Positions 60,824 through 64,000 of a DNA stretch of 64,000 nucleotides are shown one piece after another. The stretch comes from Hydnum rufescens UP504. Its lineage: Eukaryota > Basidiomycota > Agaricomycetes > Cantharellales > Hydnaceae. Within the stretch, counting starts at the first letter, position 1; the number at the start of each line of letters is the position of its first letter. The translations under genes were made by a program, and so were the position numbers. The stretch lies in contig MU129050.1 in NCBI GenBank assembly GCA_014904985.1, forward strand, positions 101,980 to 165,979, in the 5' to 3' direction. The notes under the pieces are model-generated. The model was not told where the DNA came from, ran no database searches, and saw only the letters and a list, made by a program, of their open reading frames with translations.

Positions 60824-61895
60824 CTATGTAGATTTTTTGCTCTGCAGATGTCCCGGCTGACCATCAAAATTTTCATACAAGCCGTCTTTTAGCCATTGCT
60901 TCGTCATCATAGCGATTGAGATGGTCTCCGCTTTAAAGGACGATTGTATATCAGCACATAAGTGGCGGGATGAGGAAAACAAACGTTCAACAGCAACACT
61001 TGAGCCCTGAATTGCCAGAAAGTCGTGTGCCATGCGCAAGATGACTGGGAATTCGTGGCCATTCATCTATGGAGAGACGTTAACAACGGTATAACTGGTG
61101 TCGCAGTACACTGACCCGATACCAATCCAGAGGATTTGCGGTGAATTCATGTGGGAATTCACCATCCCAATAACGTTCTAGCTCACTCTTCGCACTCACG
61201 CCGGCCTTCGGGTGTTGAATAGACAGGGTCAAAGCCAGTTGTTCCATAAGACTCGATGTCCTTGGGATTTCTGATTTGGGGGCAAGCTCGGTGCTTAAGG
61301 GGCTTGATAACGTTTCTTGTATTCATCATAAACGTGTTCAAAAAGCACATGTGCACGATCTTCAGCACCGTAATCATGTCTCTCACGAAAGAATGAAGAC
61401 CATATGCCTGGGTGACACACTATACTGAGTCAGATATGTGTGACAATAAGACGGAGTATTATCACTTACTTGTCGCCAGAGAGTAATTCTGGTTCTGCCT
61501 GGCATAGTCATAGTACTTCTTGAGGACATCATATCTGCCAGCAGCAGCGTTAGTTAGGACCGGATTGCTTGCTTTCCTGCCAACAATGATGCGCGAGAGG
61601 TGTTTTTCCATTAGTTCATAGAATGGTAGAGCGAATGAGAGGGTAGGCATGTCTGCTTTCGACATCTCCAGAGTGATATTTGCAAACGGCTGGGCAACGG
61701 CCGCAATGCGTCAGATACAATTTCTAAATAGGGACACTGATAGTAATGACAACATCGTACCTCAAGTATCTCCTCAAGATCACTGAGTGACACCCACTCA
61801 GAAGGTGAGAGCTCGAGGGACATGAGATCATAATGGTCAACCCATCTGTTGGAGCGAGCGGATACGGAAGCGACCGAATACGACGTCGGAGACAA
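60824..61895 (-). mobile_element. hAT transposase remnant (C-terminal half)
   Basis: Minus-strand fragments in order: DHYDLMSLELSPSEWVSLSD with EILEV, MSKADMPTLSFALPFYELME with KHLSRIIVG, RYDVLKKYYDYARQNQNYSL, and finally FPVILRMAHDFLAIQGSSVA with VERLFSSSRHLCAD, the hAT C-terminal dimerisation domain. Stops and frame changes separate the pieces, and the N-terminal zinc finger and first catalytic region are missing. I could not identify terminal inverted repeats or an 8-base target duplication. This is a dead class II transposon. Confidence 0.75.
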
Positions 61896-61929
61896 GCGCG
61901 ACCCCTAGGGGGCTATGCAAACAGCACCG

Positions 61930-62310
61930 ACCTCGATTATCTAGGATCTTGTAGATAGGTTTCACCAGCAATCTTTTCCTTGCCGCCATCATTGGACTTT
62001 TACTTCATCTTTACCCCATCTTTACCCCATCTTATGTGTTTTCTGTGCCTCATGTAAATAGTATAAAGGACGGGCTTGAGCCCACATAAATCTCAAGGAC
62101 TTCTCTGTGTGTGTTCTTCCCGCCACCTGCTTAATTCACCTGGGCGACTCGAGTCTTGCCAGTCTACCGAATTCGTCCTCACCTGCTTAGTAATCAGGGG
62201 GAGTTCTTCTTGCGCGAATACCGTAACTCTCACTAGGTTATGGGCCCATCGCCGCTCTCTTAAAGAAACACATTTACCCCCTATTTTTTCCACCACTAGA
62301 AAAGATCACT
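61930..62310 (+). mobile_element. Probable 5' LTR and leader of a copia element
   Basis: Upstream of gag lies a TATA-like TAGTATAAAGG at about 62058, a doubled TCTTTACCCCA, and, just before TAGGTTATGGGCCC at about 62236, a likely LTR end (CGTAACTCTCA). The GGTTATGGGCCC stretch may be a primer-binding site. The left LTR edge is not defined and no second LTR was identified. Confidence 0.4.
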
Positions 62311-63640
62311 ATGAGCGACAAATTCAAGATTCGGGTTATGAAATTGGCGGCAGACAGTACGAACTGGGTCACATACCGCGACCGGATTATGTGGGCCCTC
62401 GATGCGAAAGGGCTCCTTGAGCACCTTACGAGTGACGTGATTACGTCAGACTATAGCGCTGCCAGTACGGTCGATGGACTTACGCCTGAGGCTCGATGGA
62501 AGAAGGATGAGGCCATGGTTAAGCAACTTGTGGCCGGCTCAGTCCCCGATACAGTGTTCAGCCAGATTAAGGCTGGACTAAAGGCCAAGGAGGTCTGGGA
62601 TCAGCTCCGGGCTTTATATGAAGGACAGTCAAAGTTAATTTTGGTCGACTTATGAAAGCGATTACAGAATACTTGCTGCGGCGTGGATGATGACATTCAT
62701 GTGCATTTCGACAAATTGGCTGATCTCAAGGAACAGCTGGCAGCCATGGGTGCCACAATTTTGGATGAAGAGTACGGCAACATCCTATTAGGATCACTCC
62801 CCAACTCATACGACAATACGATAAATTCGATTATGGCCACCGTGGATCTCAGTGGCAAGTCTATTACGCCGACTCTGGTAATCCGCCTCGTGACAGACGA
62901 GTATGACCAGCGAACCCTGAAGAAGGGGAAGTCCAAATCGAATAATGACGAGGCTTTCCATGCCAACGGGCAAAGGAAGAGCAAGAAGGATGTCGAGTGC
63001 TTCAATTGCCACCGAAAGGGACATTTCAAAGCGGACTGTTGGCGAAAGGGGGAGGAAAGGAAGGCCAGGGACCCCACAGATCGCCGAACTCTAGGACGGG
63101 TGCTAAGGAAAGCACCTCAGCAGCTGCACATGCCGATGTTGAGGCATGGGCAACAATCGAGGCCGTCGGGCCACAGCCAGATATTGCGGCAACAATGAAC
63201 GAATGGATGAAATCCCCTGCCTATGCCGAAATATACGATTCAGGGGCCACTCAACACATGTCTCCGTATAAGGAGCAATTCATTAATTACCATCCTATCG
63301 ACCCTCACCCAATCCTTGCAGCTAATAACCGAGTATTCCATGCTATTGGTGCCGGCGACTTAAAGATTCAAGTGCTGAATGACGGGAAATTCACCCCAGT
63401 CATCTTGTGTGATGCCCTCCATGCTCCAGAACTCGGATTAATGGTCATTTTGATAAACTGAATTACAAAAGCAGGTCACAAAGTCCTATTCGATGGAAAC
63501 TCATGCAAAATCAAAAACCCGAAAGGTGGCCTTATTGGATGCATCTCTGGTGGCGATAATGGCTTATACAAAGTCGAACACGCTAATTCGGCAGCTATAA
63601 TTGCCACCTCGGTCAGCCACAAAATCAGCCCTAGTTAGGC
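62311..63640 (+). mobile_element. Ty1/copia retrotransposon fragment: gag and protease
   Basis: Starts MSDKFKIRVMKLAADSTNWV, then a UBN2-like gag (TYRDRIMWALDAKGLLEHL, VWDQLRALYEG), broken by a frame shift near 62650 and continuing as HVHFDKLADLKEQLAAMGA. A zinc knuckle CFNCHRKGHFKADC (CX2CX4HX4C) follows at about 62998. A further frame shift leads to YDSGATQHMSP, the aspartic protease centre of copia polyproteins, and to the pre-integrase segment (KVLFDGNSCKIKN) after a stop near 63460. Integrase and reverse transcriptase are absent before 64000: similarity ends at about 63640, where different DNA begins. A decayed partial element. Confidence 0.8.
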
Positions 63641-64000
63641 CCAAAAACATGGCACTATTTGGGCCTAAGCAGGCTTTGGATCATTGGGGCCCCAAGGGGT
63701 GTTTTCAGTGACCTTTGTATTTCAGCACCTTGATGGATATAAAGCCATATATAGGCTTAACACCGCTCTTTCAAACCGTTCTTTGGTCCATTGCCCTTTG
63801 AATCTAAGTAGGCCTACTTCTCAAGGGGCCCCAATGGAGACTTTGGCCTAAGCATATATATAGGGATTGCTATCATTATATACAAACCAGATTATAAGAG
63901 GATCTATTTATTAAGTTTATCACGCAGTCAATCAAGACCAGGTCATCCCAAGGTAGCAGTTGTAGTGGCTAACTGACTGAACCCTGGTATGAAGATTGAG
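63641..64000. other. Repeat-like DNA at window end
   Basis: Contains inverted short repeats (TAGGCCCAAA near 63636 with TTTGGGCCTA near 63658; GGGGCCCCAA near 63688 with CAAGGGGCCCCAAT near 63819) and a TATATATAGG box near 63855. It looks like part of another transposon or LTR inserted into the copia element, but no family could be named. Confidence 0.4.

Noticed and set aside
1..64000. CRISPR arrays, rRNA or tRNA genes
   Set aside because: No regularly spaced repeats and no recognisable rRNA or tRNA sequence were seen on reading; tRNAs were not excluded by a covariance search.

Overview
The window looks like nuclear DNA of a filamentous basidiomycete, most likely an agaricomycete. Conserved genes are cut by many 50-67 nt introns with GT..AG borders, neighbouring genes lie on both strands with no operons, and several families are typical of mushroom-forming fungi (polyporopepsin-type protease, DUF6534 membrane protein, AIM9/APH-like kinase, HNH_2 nucleases). 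I recognised no rRNA, tRNA, CRISPR array or bacterial gene. Exon limits are inferred by eye from splice motifs and reading frame.

Region 1 (1-15 kb) is mostly housekeeping and has a mitochondrial flavour: a possible p31comet-like protein, ATP synthase subunit h (ATP14), the mitochondrial RNA polymerase RPO41 in 14 exons on the minus strand, a 140-bp fold-back MITE, the mitochondrial citrate carrier CTP1 (minus) and uroporphyrinogen-III synthase HEM4.

Region 2 (15-31 kb) starts with a CAMK-family kinase with a KA1 tail. Its 3' end and the DNA downstream, which carries an HNH_2 nuclease gene, occur three times. Copy B (22.1-25.7 kb) keeps an apparently intact 396-residue nuclease, while copies A and C are decayed. 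Part of the tail of copy A is inverted, and copy C is split by a NUFIP1-like gene (26.7-28.5 kb).

Region 3 (33-60 kb) opens with a secreted pepsin-like protease and is dominated by a large inverted duplication. The left arm (36420-40452 plus 41810-42085) and right arm (55565-55850 plus 56042-60062) each carry a cytochrome P450 gene and a CE4 polysaccharide deacetylase gene in tail-to-tail order, both damaged in both arms. The 13.5-kb spacer holds the rest of an APH-like pseudogene, a DUF6534 protein, the HMG-box protein NHP6, a small conserved protein and a kelch protein. The right arm ends inside the APH sequence, so the left arm is probably the source.

Region 4 (60-64 kb) is transposon debris: the C-terminal part of a hAT transposase and the leader plus gag/protease part of a Ty1/copia element.

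Several conserved genes (RPO41, CTP1, the kinase, NUFIP1-like) show single-base frame breaks in otherwise well-preserved coding sequence, while ATP14, HEM4, NHP6, the aspartic protease and nuclease copy B read cleanly. Assembly indels are the simplest explanation, but decay cannot be excluded from one sequence.
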